Source: Miscanthus floridulus (lineage: Eukaryota; Streptophyta; Magnoliopsida; Poales; Poaceae). Taken from it: a stretch of DNA of 64,000 bases. Made by a program: the position numbers and the translations under genes. Below the pieces are notes generated by a model. The model was given only the letters and a program-made list of their open reading frames with translations, made no database searches and had not been told where the DNA came from. Of the stretch, positions 1 through 12,500 are shown one piece after another. The stretch lies in NCBI RefSeq assembly GCF_019320115.1, contig NC_089584.1, forward strand, positions 59,392,852 to 59,456,851, written 5' to 3'. Numbering within the stretch: the first letter of the stretch is position 1; the number at the start of each line of letters is the position of its first letter.

Positions 1-1
1 T

Positions 2-304
2 CAAGCTCAACATCAACAACAATACAAGTCAAAGCCTAAGCCAAAGAGATGCTTTGAGTGTGTACAAGAAGGTCACTTTGCTCATGAGTATCAAACCCCA
101 CCACCACAACCCTTGCCCAAGCATGCTAGACCCTTTTCCTTCAATGCTCACTACATGCTTAGAAAGGATTCTAGTGGAAAGATGAAAGTCATGTTCTTAG
201 GTCCTCCCAACAAGAATTGGCCTAAGCAAATTTGGGTTGCAAAGTCACTAGTTCAGAAAGTCAAGGGCCCCCATCAAGTTTGGGTCCCTAAACAACAAGC
301 TTGA
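2..304 (+). pseudogene. Gag C-terminal part with damaged CCHC zinc knuckle
   Basis: The frame is open from the window edge to a stop at 302-304. Near codon 17 it encodes a zinc knuckle of the retroviral type, CFEC followed by GHFAH. The last metal ligand is replaced: the residue after H-E is Tyr (TAT) where the CX2CX4HX4C motif needs Cys. Downstream residues (HARPFSFNAHYM, FLGPPNKNWPKQIW, QVWVPK) fit the linker before protease in SIRE-type polyproteins. In an intact element this nucleocapsid region binds the genomic RNA. Confidence 0.75.
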
Positions 305-318
305 TCTCTTGTGTGTAG

Positions 319-2082
319 GTGAACTATAAGACCGGTGGAAGTCATTGGGTTATTAATAGTGGTTGCACTCAACATATGACCGGTGATCCTCATATGTTCA
401 CCTCACTAGATGAAGAAGTAGATGATCAAGAAAGGATTACATTTGGTAATAATTCAAAGGGCAAAGTTCAAGGATTGTGAAAAGTTGCAATATCAAATGA
501 TCATTCAATATCAAATGTGCTATATGTTGCTTCATTGAGTTTCAACTTGCTATCCGTTGGTCAATTGTGTGATCTTGGCTTTCAATGTTTGTTTACCGAG
601 AAGGAAGTGGTTGTGTCAAAGAAAGATGATGATCAAGTTATATTCAAGGGTTTTGGATACAACAACCTATATCTGGTGGATTTTACCTCCGAAGATGCCA
701 ACTTGAAGACATACTTATTCACCAAAACATCACTTGGGTGGCTATGGCATAGAAGACTTGCACATGTTGGGATGAGCTCACTCAAGAAGCTAATGAAAAA
801 TGAATTGGTGAGAGGTTTGAAGGATGTGAAATTTGAAAAAGACAAGCCTTGTAGTGCATGTTAAGCCAGCAAGCAAGTTGCAAACACTCATCCAACAAAA
901 GCTTACATGTCAACAACAAGAGTTCTAGAGCTTCTTCACATGGATCTATTTGGACCAACAACTTACAAGAGTTTGGGAGAAAATCTCTATTGTCTTGTGA
1001 TAGTTGATGACTACTCTAGATATACTTGGGTGTTCTTCCTTTATGACAAGACTAAAGTGGCCACATGCTTCAAGAAGTTTGCCAAGAAAGCACAAAATGA
1101 ATTTGAAGTGAAGCTCAAGAAGATAAGAAGTGACTATGGAAAAGAATTTGACAACACAAACATTGAAGCATATTGTGATGAAGTAGGGATCAAGCATGAG
1201 GTCTCCGCAACATACACTCCTCAACAAAATGGTGTAGTAGAGAGAAAGAACCGAACACTTATCACACTTGCAAGAACAATGCTTGATGAGTACAATACAC
1301 CCAAAGCTCTATGGGCAAAAGCTATCAACACCGCATGTTATACATCCAATCGCCTATTTCTTCAAAAGTTTCGTAGCAAGACCCCTTATGAGTCGCTCAA
1401 TGGGAAGAAGCCAGATGTATCATTCTTCCGGGTGTTTGGTTGCAAATGCTACATCTACAAGAAGCGACAACACCTAGGGAAGTTCCAAAGATGTTGTGAT
1501 ATTGGTTTTCTTGTTGGTTACTCATCAAAGTCCAAAGCATATCAAATATTGAATCATGCCACCCGCTTGGTTGAAGAAACATATGATGTGGAATTTGATG
1601 AATCTAATGGCTCCCAAGGAGCACATGAGAATCTTGAGGATGTAGGTGATGAACCATTGAGGGAGGCCATGAAGAACATTCTGGTTGGAGACATCAAGCC
1701 CAAAGATGATGTACAAGTGATTGATCCACCTTCTTCATCAAATATGCCACAAGATCATGATAAAGATGGGAGAGTAGAAAATGAAGATACTCATGTCTCT
1801 CATGATCAAATGGTGGCACAATCTCAAGATGTTGATGCTCCACAACCTCCCCCTCAAGTGGTTGATAGAAGAAATTCACCTCTACTACAAGCACATCCAC
1901 AAGATCTCATCATAGGGAGTCCTTCAAAGGGTGTAATGACTCGCTCTCAAAAACTTACTTCATTTATTGAACATCACTCGTTTGTCTCTTGCATTGAGCC
2001 TAAAAATGTAGAAGAAGCTCTTCAAGATCTAGATTGGATAAATGCCATGCATGAACAGTTGAACAACTTCACCCGCAAATGA
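319..2082 (+). pseudogene. Copia protease, GAG-pre-integrase and integrase part of pol
   Basis: A single frame is interrupted by TGA at 478-480 and TAA at 862-864, and ends in a frameshift and stop at 2080-2082. The protease region reads HWVINSGCTQHMTG: the active-site triad is NSG instead of DSG, so the catalytic Asp is lost. The GAG-pre-integrase zinc-binding part follows (LWHRRLAHVGMSSL, then CSAC before the stop at 862). The integrase core runs from about 907 with MDLFGP, VDDYSRYTWVFFL, IRSDYGKEF and TPQQNGVVERKNRTL, so the three acidic catalytic positions are present. From about 1600 to 2082 is a Ser/Asp-rich linker before RT. Confidence 0.88.
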
Positions 2083-3535
2083 AGTTTGGATACTTGAAGA
2101 GCGACCACAAGGTGCAAGAGTCATTGGAATAAAGTGGGTGTTTTGCAACAAGCAAGATGATCAAGGCAGTGTGTGAGGAACAAGGCAAGACTAGTTGCAA
2201 AGGAGTTCTCTCAAGTTGAAAGGTTGGATTTTGGAGAGACCTTTGCACCGCTTGCAAGACTTGAAGCCATTCATATCCTCCTTGCATATGCATCGCATCA
2301 TGAAATGAAATTATATCAATTGGATGCTAAAAGTGCATTTTTAAATGGTTTCATAAATGAACTAGTCTATGTTGATCAACCTTCTGGGTTTGAAGAACCT
2401 AGATATCCTAATCATGTCTATAGGTTGTCCAAGGCGCTATATGGGCTGAAGCAAGCTCCAAGAGCTTGGTATGAGCGCCTTCGGGATTTCCTTATTGAGA
2501 AGGGCTTCACCATTGGGAAGGTCGACACCACACTATTCACCAAGAAGCTTGATGGAGAGATCTTCATTTGTCAAGTATATGTTGATGATATCATATTTGG
2601 CTCATCCAATGAAGATTATTGCAAAGAGTTTCTGAATTGATGTCGAAGGAGTTTGAGAGGTCGATGATTGGAGAGCTTATATTCTTTCTTGGTTTTCAAG
2701 TCAAGCAAATGAGAGAGGAGATTTTCATCTCTCAAGAAAATATACCAAGGACCTTCTCAAGAGGTTCAAAATGGATTAATGTAAGCCAATCAAGACACCA
2801 ATGTCATCTAATGGACATCTCAACCTAGATGAGGGAGGTGAATCGGTTGATCAAACTCTCTACCGTTCTATGATTGGTAGTTTATTATATTTGACCGCAT
2901 CTAGGCCTGACATCATGTTTAGTGTGTGTATGTGTGCTAGATTTCAAGCTAATCCTAAGGAAACTCACATGGTTGCTATTAAAAGAATCCTTAGATACCT
3001 TAAGCACACATCAAGCATTGGTCTTTGGTATCCCAAAGGAGCTAGATTCTAACTAGTTGGCTATTCCGATTCGGATTATGCCAGTTGCAAAATTGATAGA
3101 AAAAGCACATCCGGAGGGTGCCATGTGCTTGGTAGATCACTAGTGTCTTGGTCCTCCAAGAAGCAAAATAGTGTGGCATTGTCAACCGCAGAGGCGGAGT
3201 ATATTGCCGCGGGTGTTTTTTGCGCACAAATTCTTTACATGAAGCAAACTTTGCTAGACTATGGTGTAGTTCTAGAAAAGGTACCTCTTTTATGTGACAA
3301 TGAGAGCATGGTAAAGCTTGCTAATAATCCAGTTCAACACTCTCGCACCAAGCACATAGATATCCACCATCATTTTCTTAGAGATCATGTTGCTAAAAAT
3401 GATATATCACTAGAAGGTGTAAGGACGGAGGATCAATTGACAGATATCTTCACTAAACCGCTAGATGAGGCTACATTTTGTCGGTTGAGGAATGAGCTCA
3501 ATGTGCTTGACTTTAGTAACTTCACTAAAAAATGA
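2081..3535 (+). pseudogene. Copia reverse transcriptase and RNase H part of pol
   Basis: RT begins with EVWILEERPQGARVIG and contains KARLVAKEFSQ, LDAKSAFLNG, LYGLKQAPRAWYERL and the catalytic YVDD at 2578-2589. RNase H has YSDSDYASCKIDRKSTSG, WSSKKQNSVALSTAEAEY and LCDNESM, and ends with DIFTKPLDEATFCRLRNEL. The frame is broken by indels near 2080 and 2172, by a stop at 2638-2640, by a frame change before 2801 and by TAA at 3050-3052. The protein would copy element RNA into cDNA inside virus-like particles. Sequence conservation is otherwise high, so inactivation looks moderately recent. Confidence 0.9.
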
Positions 3536-4982
3536 GCTTGTGTTGTCACTTGTATTGCATTGTAATATAAAACATGTTTAATTTTTTAGTAATGCACTTA
3601 GGGCTTGTCTAACATGGTTAAGATAACCCCCGAAAAGCGTGTGAAGAAGCTTAACCTTAGATCAAACTTGACAAGCAACTAGACTTACTTTGAAGTATTG
3701 CATTGCATGTGCATGTGTGTTGCTTTGTCATTTCTTTTCGGTTATCTTTTGAGCATCCGTTGTGTTTGTCTACAAATAGGGAGAGCATTTGAAGCTCCTA
3801 TTGGTCATAAAACCCTCTTGTGTGATCACATGGTGCTCCTCACCCCTTTTATTGCATATTTTCTTAAAAAGAATTATAGCCTAAGGCAAAATACTTTGAA
3901 AAATTGGAGGGCTTGAGAGAGATCTCTCACATCAGTCCCAATTGGTGTTTATTTATGTCTTATTGAAGTTGGGACTTGATTAGGAAAAGGCAGCACGATG
4001 GAACTCTGAAGATTTGCTGAAAAATGGTGACCGGACGCTAAATAGTGTTCCTCCAACGTTCAGTGTGAAGATGGCCCTGTGTCTAGTCAAACAAAGAGAA
4101 GATGTTAGGATCGACCGAACTCTGTTGTGCGTCCGATCATGAGGCACCAGACGTGTCTAGTCGCGACTTGATGGGTTTTGGACCTCTCCGTTGTTGACCG
4201 GACTCCGGGTGGCAGTGTCCGGTCATTGCCACTGGTGCCTCCGGTCAGTTGAATCCAAGTGGATCTAAAATTCCTTTTCTTCTCTGTCACGCAGGGCCAC
4301 CATGAATAATTTTCCTTTGTCTTCACCTCATTCGTACCTAGGTCACCTGCGCCTGTCTCGCCGTGCCTGCCTCGCTGCGCCCGTACCCACAACTGTCGCC
4401 TACATCGTGCCGCCGTGCCCATGCCTACGCCTGCCTCGCCTCGCCCATGCCCGTGCCTACCTCACCGTGCCCGCACCTGCACCTGCATTGCGCCACCATG
4501 CCACCACACCTGTCTCGCCTGCCACCACGTGCTCGCGCTCCACTCCGCGCTGCGTGCTCGCACACCACCGCATCGCCGCATTGCCTCCTCTCGCGCTGCT
4601 AGTTTCCCAGTGTTGCACCTTCTCAGCCACCGTACTACTTCGTGGCACCTACCCTATCCCAAGGCGTAACCTTGCTGATCCCGAGTGGTGCCCTGTGATC
4701 CTCTCCTTTACTTGTCGGTCACCGGATCGTCAGATTTCATCAAGTTGCAAGCTATCGATTTCAATTTCTCATCTACTACTTGGTTCTTAGGGTTTCTCAC
4801 CTCTAGATGAATATAGTGATTATTTATATTTCCTATCTATTCTATCATGCAGCGAGTCAGTGCTCTTATGGTTGATTTGGCAGTTATCAGTAAACTCGGG
4901 GCCAATCCTATGAGTACGGATTGAGGCCAAGCCTCACGAGTGTCAGTTGGCAGTTGTTTAGTGATTATTGTCAGCTTTAGAG
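3536..4982. other. Non-coding spacer between pol and env-like ORF of the SIRE-type element
   Basis: I see no coding domain here. Around 4030-4260 are several short motifs built on GACCGG / CCGGTC that also occur in the LTR at 8400-8780. From about 4350 to 4640 a C-rich stretch repeats variants of TGCCCxxGCC and gives long open frames that I read as compositional. The env-like ORF starts right after the spacer. Confidence 0.6.
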
Positions 4983-7590
4983 ATGGCTCGTTGCAAGAAC
5001 GTCAGGGGTGGTCCTGGCGATGACGATCCAAGGCCTCCGCCTTGCCTAACTGCTCAGCAAAATGGAAAGGCGAAAAAGACTACAAAGATGAAGCACAAGT
5101 TTGATGATGTTGAGGTAGAGAGGACAGCAGCAGTGGCAGGCACCATAGAGCGAGCCGAGAGAGGTGGGTCTGGGAGTGGCATTCATATAGGCGATCAGTT
5201 GTCACCAGCTCAGAGGGCCACCATCGAGAGGATTGAGACTAGTCTTGGTAGTCCACCTAGGACTATCATGCTTGGAGGACGACATGTCTCTTTAGAGTAG
5301 AGTCAGACTCAGGGGGTGACTGAGCAGCAGACATAGTCGGTAGAGTAGACAGAGGATGCTCAGTGGGGAGAGCAGGTTGAGGAGGCAGAGTAGGTAGCAC
5401 AGCCACAGCTTCGATGCTCCAGTCGCACATGCACTCAGGTGTCACTAAGGCCTCAGACATAGAGGCGGGGCTCTCGTCCACCTCCCAGACCACTGGGTCC
5501 ACCTCCCGTGGTACACCTTGACCTGAGGGCAACCATAGCCAGATAGGTGCAATAGCTATGGTTTTGTATAGTTTGAGGATTGGTTTCCGCCGAGGCAGGA
5601 TGAGCGTGCCTCAGAGCACTTCTACACTATGTTGCAGGAGGACTTCTATAATGCATATCTCAATAGCGTGTTGCTTTCAGATCTTAGCGGGTCTGCTCCT
5701 TAGAGTCTCTAGTTGCAGCTGCAGGCGAGCAGATCCATCCTCACCTCACTTATCTACCTAGCTTGTCAGATCTCCTTAGACGAACTGGTCGGTATGTTCC
5801 ATCTTGGGTCCGTGAGTTCTACTCCTCCTTATGGATTGACCCAAGACACAGGTTTATTCATTTTGCTTTCTGAGGGCATGACTATAGGCTCCAGAGCTTG
5901 AGGGTTAGAGAGATACTGAGGATTCTAGAGTCACCTATTCATCACAAGACATGGTATGGACAGATAGAGCCTTCGAGATGCCCTCACGGCGGACTTGTGC
6001 CACCTACAGATCTTGTTAGACCATGCTTCACAAAGCTATTTGGTGAGGGTCAAGCAGGACACCACGTGATCTTACACTGATAGCTCGGCTTCTTGATGCT
6101 ATTATGAGGAGGACTCAGCTTCTGAGGATGGGCTATCGCGAGGGCCTAACTCGAATTTAGTTGTGGCTAGTGCATTACCTGGTGTCTCGGACTGTCTTTG
6201 ATATCTAGGATGTGATACTCTCAGAGATGGAGGACACACTAGCAGAGGGCTTCAGAGGTCACCGTCAGCTGCCTTATGCTCATTAGATCACTTTATTACT
6301 CTAAAAGGCAGTTACACACAAGTCCATAGAGACAATGGTAGAGTGGACATGCGCTACTACTGAGTTTCCATAGTATGACATGAGCTAGATGCTACGTCAC
6401 AGTCATGCGAGGACACCTCGCCAGTCGAGTCATCGCCTAGAGGTACCAGAGATAGTAGCTCAGCAGGATGAGATCATCAGGGGCATTGTAGAGATAAAGG
6501 AGGAGGAGCTTGATGCATAGTAGGAGGTTGAGGTCGAGAGCGACATGAGTGATAGCTCAGACAATCACTATCAGCTGATTCCATAGATGGCACCTCATCC
6601 TCACGATAGAGAGGCCAGTGGCTCCAGCTCAACTCTACCACAGCCACCATAGATAGACCTAGCACTTCTAGCTGTACTTGAGTGGATGAGGCACGACCAG
6701 GCACACAAGGCATAGGAGACCACAACTGCACTTGCTCAGGCTCAGGCACAACAGGATGAGTTTCAGCGATAGCAATAGGCCATGCAGCAGCAGCAACAGC
6801 TTATGATTCAGCAGCAGTTACTCAGCTTCATGCAGCATGTATTCACTACTATAGGGGTTGATCCTCAGTAGTCTACATTTCAGATAGGCCAGCCTGCCAC
6901 CACCACTCCAGTGACTCCAGTTGTACAACCTAGTGGGCTTCCGAGTCAGAGATAGCTAGCTCCTTAGTTTACCTCACCTATAGAGCAGGTATCTCAGTGG
7001 TTTGCTTCACTAGGGATAGCTCAGGGTCCACACTTTACTTCTATTGTTACGGGCTTCACTCCGACTCAAACTTCTTCGGCGTTAGTGATGGACACCCTAG
7101 TCTCTAGGAGTCTTAGCACTACCTTCAGTGAGCTTACAGGGCAGCCTACTCCTCTAGTGTTTCGACTCCCTATCCCTACCTCAGCTGCTCCTGTTACCGA
7201 GACTACCGAGATGATTTTGTCGTCTGTTGCATCATCCGAGCCACCTCAGATAGTCACTCCTACACTTGAGGCTTCAGCGATAGCGATAGAGGTAGATGTG
7301 GCTCCACTTCCTACAGTGACACCTCTAGAGTCATAGGCTGCTCTAGTTACTGAGAAGACCCAGACCGCTTCATCTTCACTTCCAGTGATAGAGGGTTAGA
7401 CTGCTCAGAGTTTAGGGTCAGAGGATGATGTAGCTCAGTTTTAGGTCTCTCACCGTACCTCAGCGCTCGACTCGATTGCTCCTGTCCCATCGTCTGACCC
7501 TTAGGTTTTGGTGCTTGATGCCAAAGGGGGAGAGGGAGCAAGTATGTTAGATCTAGGGGGAGCATATGAGATGGTCTCGATTCATTTCAT
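4983..7590 (+). pseudogene. Decayed env-like second ORF of the SIRE-type element
   Basis: The first plausible ATG is at 4983. Reading moves through three frames (4983-5545, about 5581-5760, a return by about 5769, then 6182-7590), with many in-frame stops. Recognisable blocks include YVPSWVREFYSSLWIDP, HGGLVPPTDLVRPCF, IMRRTQLLRMGYREGLTRI, a Gln-rich run near 6770-6830 (AMQQQQQLMIQQQ) and a Ser/Thr/Pro-rich tail. Such an ORF downstream of pol is typical of SIRE-type elements, where it is called env-like although membrane function is unproven; I see no clear signal peptide or membrane helix. In 6182-7590 I counted 18 TAG and one TAA in frame. Confidence 0.72.
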
Positions 7591-7949
7591 TTGGTCTTTT
7601 GTTTGTGATACTTCGTGCATTCACGTTGACTTTCATGCATTGTATTATATACATGTGATGGTGAGACTTATGTGACATGTGTGCTCTCTACATTGATATA
7701 TATATATATGTCATGTCACTTGGTTATGCTCATTTGCTTTGCTTCCACGTTCTTACTCTGATTCAAATGAGCTTTACTTTATGAACTCATGCTTAATTCA
7801 TATCTTTTGAGTACACCATGTTGGCTTGGGTCATATAAGCACGTCTAACCCCTTTTTGTTCTTATTGTCAAAAGCTTATATGAACCAAACATGTTGAAAA
7901 CCTCACTCATCTCTTTTACATACTCGAGGTTGTGTTGTCATCAATCACC

Positions 7950-7963
7950 AAAAAGGGGGAGAT
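7950..7963 (+). other. Polypurine tract of the SIRE-type element
   Basis: The purine-rich stretch AAAAAGGGGGAGAT lies directly against the LTR start TGAAAGC. This is the expected place and composition of the plus-strand priming site of an LTR retrotransposon, and it fixes the LTR start at 7964. Confidence 0.85.
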
Positions 7964-8415
7964 TGAAAGCATCTGGGCCCCTAGTTGGGTTTCGGTGATT
8001 AATGACGACATGAGATTACTATGACTAACGTGTGTTTTGTAGAGACAATTTGAGTTAGATCATGGTAATGGAAATTGATTGGGCAATCATGTTTGTCATG
8101 CCCCTATCGATGAAAATCATTTTGATTTTCAAAGGATGGACGACAAGGTAAAGGATAGACTAGTTTTGAGTGTTGTTTGGTGTTGGAGAGACACTTAGAG
8201 TAGTTTAGGACTTTGTTTTTCTTTTGGCCATACTATTAAGGGGGGTATGGACTAGTAGCTTGACCTAGGTGAGTCTAGTGGGTTAGGTGTGGTGCACACT
8301 TGTCAAACCTAGCACTAGGTAGCTCAGGAATAGCCCTAGGATCAATTGGAGTCAACTTCTTTCACATAGGATTTTGAGTTGGAAGTGAATGGTGGGTCAA
8401 ATGACCAACTGGACG

Positions 8416-8581
8416 CTGGTCTGGTTATGACCAGATGCTGGAGGGTAGGTCCAGTCAGTTCATTTGATCAACTGCAGTCATCTGGTACTGACCGGACACT
8501 GGTCTGGTTGTGACCAGACGTTGGAGGGTGAGTCTGGCCAGTTTATTTGATCAACTGCAGTCGTCTGGTATTGACCGGACA
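8416..8581. repeat. 83-bp tandem duplication inside the SIRE LTR
   Basis: Two adjacent units, 8416-8498 and 8499-8581, share CTGGTCTGGTT, TGACCAGA and TTGATCAACTGCAGTC in the same order, with several transitions between them. They lie in the U3 part upstream of the TATA-like box and carry GACCGGAC motifs. An enhancer-like role is possible, but that is inference. Confidence 0.75.
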
Positions 8582-8840
8582 CTGAGTGGAGGAGCACCGA
8601 ACGCTAGGGTGCCTGCATCTAGTCCACTCCAAAGAGGTTCTAGAGAGGCTTTTTCTTGACCGGACGCGTCTGATGGGTGCTGACCGAACGCTGGTCAGAG
8701 TCTGATCAGAGCGTAACGGCTCTCTCCGACACAGTAGCAGGTACAACTGATCGGAGCGTCCGGTCACCCTAACTGGAGCATCCGGTCAGCCTACAAAGTG
8801 ATGACTTAGCCTCCAAACATTATGTTTTGAATGAGGGGGT

Positions 8841-8847
8841 TATAAAC
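8841..8847 (+). promoter_or_regulatory. TATA-like box of the SIRE LTR promoter
   Basis: TATAAAC follows a G-rich stretch about 880 bp into the LTR, a plausible end of U3. It is the only clear TATA motif in this LTR by eye. The transcription start was not determined. Confidence 0.5.
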
Positions 8848-9554
8848 ACTTACTCCACTCATCCATGGGAGGTCTCTTGCCCATTTGTTTAGCTGAGAAA
8901 CACCTTTGGAGTGCAAGGGAGAGCAAGAGCCTAGTGGGGGTGATTGAGATTTGATAATACAAGATTAAGGACATCATTAGTGCATAGGGAGTAGCAAGTG
9001 TGCATTACCTTACTCATTAGGCTTGTCTTGGTCAAGTGAGAGTTTGTGCTTGTTACTCTTGGTGATCGCCATCACCTAGACGGCTCGATGGTGATTGGGA
9101 GCTTGGTGATCATCCGGCGGAGCTTGTGGATGACCAAAGTCAAGCTGTGAGCGGTTGTGGGTGATTCGCCATGATAGAGTGTCAAAGAATTAGCCCATAG
9201 AGAGCACTTGATCCTTGCGTGGATCAAGGAGGAGCTACACCCTTGCGTGGGTGCTCCAACGAGGACTAGTGCGGAGTGGCGACTCTCCGATACCTCGAGA
9301 AATCATCATCGTGTTCCTTTCCCTCTCTTTACATTGAGCATTTACATTTGAGCAATTTATTCCATGTCTTTAAATTCCTAGAATTGCCATGCTAGAGTAG
9401 GATTGGAACCTAGGGTGCAAAACTTTTGTGTGGGAGAACAATAGAAACACATTCTAGGCACAAGGGGTGAAATGGGCTAAGTGTAGGGCTTAATTATTGC
9501 AAAAATTTAGAATTAGCCCAATTCACCCCTCTCTTGGGTATCTTGATCCTTTCA

Positions 9555-12500
9555 TCATGTACATTACATCAACATGCAACCATATTGACTAGTGGAAAAG
9601 TTTCATGAAGTTTGGAATCAAGAAGTCACATGAAATGATAAGTTATAATCTTTCTTGGATTGCTTTATGAAGTAAATAGGAATATGAGATGTCGACCAAA
9701 CATTGCTACCTTGCCCAAATGACTCTAATTGAACTCTACAATAAAATTCATGAAGGGTGTGTTGAGCAAATGTCAAGAAAAGGCCTCAAATGGTCGAAAA
9801 CCCTAATCCCAGGGTTTAACGAGATGCTGCTTTGACCAAGATGAAGAAATAGTTTATGTACTAGATATGAAGTTTGTCCTTTAATAAAAGTTGAAGTTTG
9901 AGTGGAGTACAACAAACTCTATTTTTCGACCAAGAGCTAGATCATCTTGTAAGCAAGTCATATAGAGGCTTGAAGATTGAATCAGCTGTTGTCTTAGGCT
10001 CCCAGAAATTTTTCTAAGTCCCTGAAGTGACAACAGCAAGTTAACTTCTTTGCGATATTTTATCATCCAAATTCATGTGGTAGCTCAATTGGATTCCTTA
10101 AAATGAGTTGAAGTACCTTTCATGGTGAAAACAATAAATTAAGTCTCATCAAATTTGGGGTTCAGTTGGATCTTCAAAAATAGTTTTTGAAATAGCAAGT
10201 CTACTTTGTCACTTAACCGACATTGATATGTCGGCATTCCGTGTTCTCCAAATTTTGTTAAGCACCTTGATTTGGTACCAAAATAAAAGTTTGAGTATAC
10301 ATGGTGGAGAAGAGCATGTAAAAAGATGGCACTCGTTGGACTTTGTTTTGACCATCAATTTGGATTTTTGTTTGTCGCTGTCAATATGTTGACACTATCA
10401 ACTTCGAGATTAATTAGGCGCTAATGGAGACCTCTAATGGCCAGGCACCCTTAATGAGTTTTGTAGATCATTAGGTGGGCTGCAACTTTGCTTTTGGTCC
10501 CAAGGTTCAATTCGGCCCATAGCCAGAACAAAATGGCACCCACTTTACCCACATCGCTGACCGCCACCTGTTCAGGAAATTGCCTCAAAGGGCAACGCAT
10601 GTCCAGGACATGGCCTCCATGCCCGAGCCGAGCACCCCACCTTGCTGTCGCGCGTCCCTACACCCCTGCATCGATGTGGAGAGCCAAACATGTTCCCCTC
10701 CACTTGCTCTTGCCCTCCCTTGCGCTCTCCCTCTCGCGCTGCTGCTGCTTGCGGGCGTAGGCACCACCGCCATTGCCGGCCAAGCTCGCCGCCGCCCGCC
10801 ACTTTCCCTGGTGCTCCTTCGCCCAAGCTAAGAGCCCTACCGTGCTCCCCACTAGTTTCTGCCTCTGGTGCTCCACTTCCCCGGCCTCCTCGCTGCCCGC
10901 AGTCCACCGCCAACGGAGCACCAGCCACCGATGCCGCCTGCCTCCAAGGCTAGCTAGCCTCAGGCCACCATGATCCAAGCTATGGGGTCTTCTTAGTGCG
11001 TGCGTGTTCCTTGGTGCTCCCCGCCACTGCTGGCCACCGCTCGCCAGGGCCAGCCGACCCCGGAGCCAGCCTACCGATGGCCGCCGCAGTCGCAAGCAGC
11101 CGGTGCTCATGGCTGGGCCACCATGGGCAAGCCCCTACCGCGACGAGCCCCTACATGGGTGCGCACTGGTCCCATGCTACTCCACCGCCACTCCCCCATC
11201 ACCGACGAGCCTCCTCCGGCTAGCAACGGCGAGCCCCGGCGTGCTCCTCTGCTTCATTCGCATGGAGGACCTCGCGCATGAATTTGATAAAATAGAAGGG
11301 TCGATGTGCGAGGTTGTGACTCATATGAATAGTGTCTACAGGGGCCTCTTCGCTGGAATCTATTTTATGAGAAGTATAGGGTCCCCGGTGCAATGTAGTT
11401 TTTCTTTTATGGCTAATTTTTTTTGGAAATTCATAGTAAATTGTAGAAAAATCATAAAATAACAAATGAGGATTTTTTGGAATTCTTGTGAGTATATCTA
11501 CACAGTAGAGTCATAATATGATATGTGTTAGTAGAAAGTTTCTGATATTTTTATTTATTCTTATAAAGTTTTAAAAATGCTAAGTTGGTTAGATGCATAT
11601 GTTGAATTATGGAAGTCTAAAAATTGTGAATCCAGTTGTGTTAGTCTTGTGATGACACTCTCTAACTAATAAAAATATTAAACATGTTAGTTGTGTACTA
11701 TTTTTATCATGTTTTGATTTAATCTTGTTAAATAGGCAATTTTAGCTTGTTTTGCTTGTTACTTTCATATCTAAAGTTGTGGTGCTTAAAGTTATGTGAA
11801 TGTTTTATGGTAGGCTACTTATGCTATGTGTGTGCTGTGGTAAAAATTTCATGGTCATTGGATGCAGTATGATTTATTTATTGATTTAACTTGTTTATTA
11901 CTTGATAAATGGTTTTAAATAAGTTATAATTTTTATGGAGGTGTAAAAATGGAAAATATGGTTTCACTACCTTGGTATGATGTTGTTATGTCATGTTGAT
12001 AAATAATATGGCCATGCATTTGCAGAAAATAATGAATTTCATATTTATCTTGCTTTTGTATGTTTTCTTGCAATAGTAATTGGTCTTTTTCATAGTAATT
12101 AAAATATAAAACCTGAACATGTGATATTTATACAGTAGTCATATTTTGATAACATCTCTCATTCATAAAAATCTCAGCTACAAATGAGGTGTTTGTCACA
12201 TCACCTATAATTAATATATATGTTTTAGTATATAATTGGATAATGAAAAGTTGCTAGTAGATGCATGCAATTAAGTCATGTGATGCTTTTAATAGATGTT
12301 GTTAAGTGATATATAAGATGCTAAGTTATCATAAGTAGTGGGTAAGCTTCAAATATAACTTATATGTATGCTCTCATGTTAATATAACAACTAGTGATTA
12401 TGTTGCTTATACAAGTTCTTCATCCTTGCTTTAATTCTTGCTTAGAGTGTTTAGGGTGTTTCATGTTCCCTAGAACCAATGCTAATTAACAAGGTTCATA

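Larger units (their letters stand above)
1..9554 (+). mobile_element. SIRE/Maximus-type Ty1-copia retrotransposon, 5' end outside window
   Basis: One Copia element in + orientation, cut by the left window edge. The order is gag zinc-knuckle tail, protease, integrase, RT, RNase H, a spacer of about 1.4 kb, an env-like second ORF, a polypurine tract and the 3' LTR. The protease-integrase-RT-RNase H order is diagnostic of Copia. A long extra ORF between pol and the 3' LTR is the hallmark of the SIRE lineage. The 3' LTR starts TGAAAG and ends CTTTCA. The sequence right of 9554 matches the inside of a long LTR seen again at 49614, so this element inserted into that LTR. Its 5' LTR and the other half of the target should lie left of the window. 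Every ORF is broken, so the element is dead. Confidence 0.9.
7964..9554 (+). repeat. 3' LTR of the SIRE-type Copia element
   Basis: The LTR is 1591 bp long. It begins TGAAAGCATCTGGGCCCCTA and ends TTGATCCTTTCA, giving a 6-bp inverted terminal pair TGAAAG/CTTTCA. The polypurine tract is immediately upstream. A TATA-like element lies at 8841-8847. The flank after 9554 (TCATG) should be the target-site duplication, but the partner copy is outside the window. Confidence 0.88.

Noticed and set aside
10488..11465. Cluster of overlapping Arg/Pro/Ala-rich open frames on both strands
   Set aside because: They lie in the GC-rich part of a long LTR; the second LTR copy (50364-50882) has similar compositional frames with different sequence. 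No domain is recognisable.
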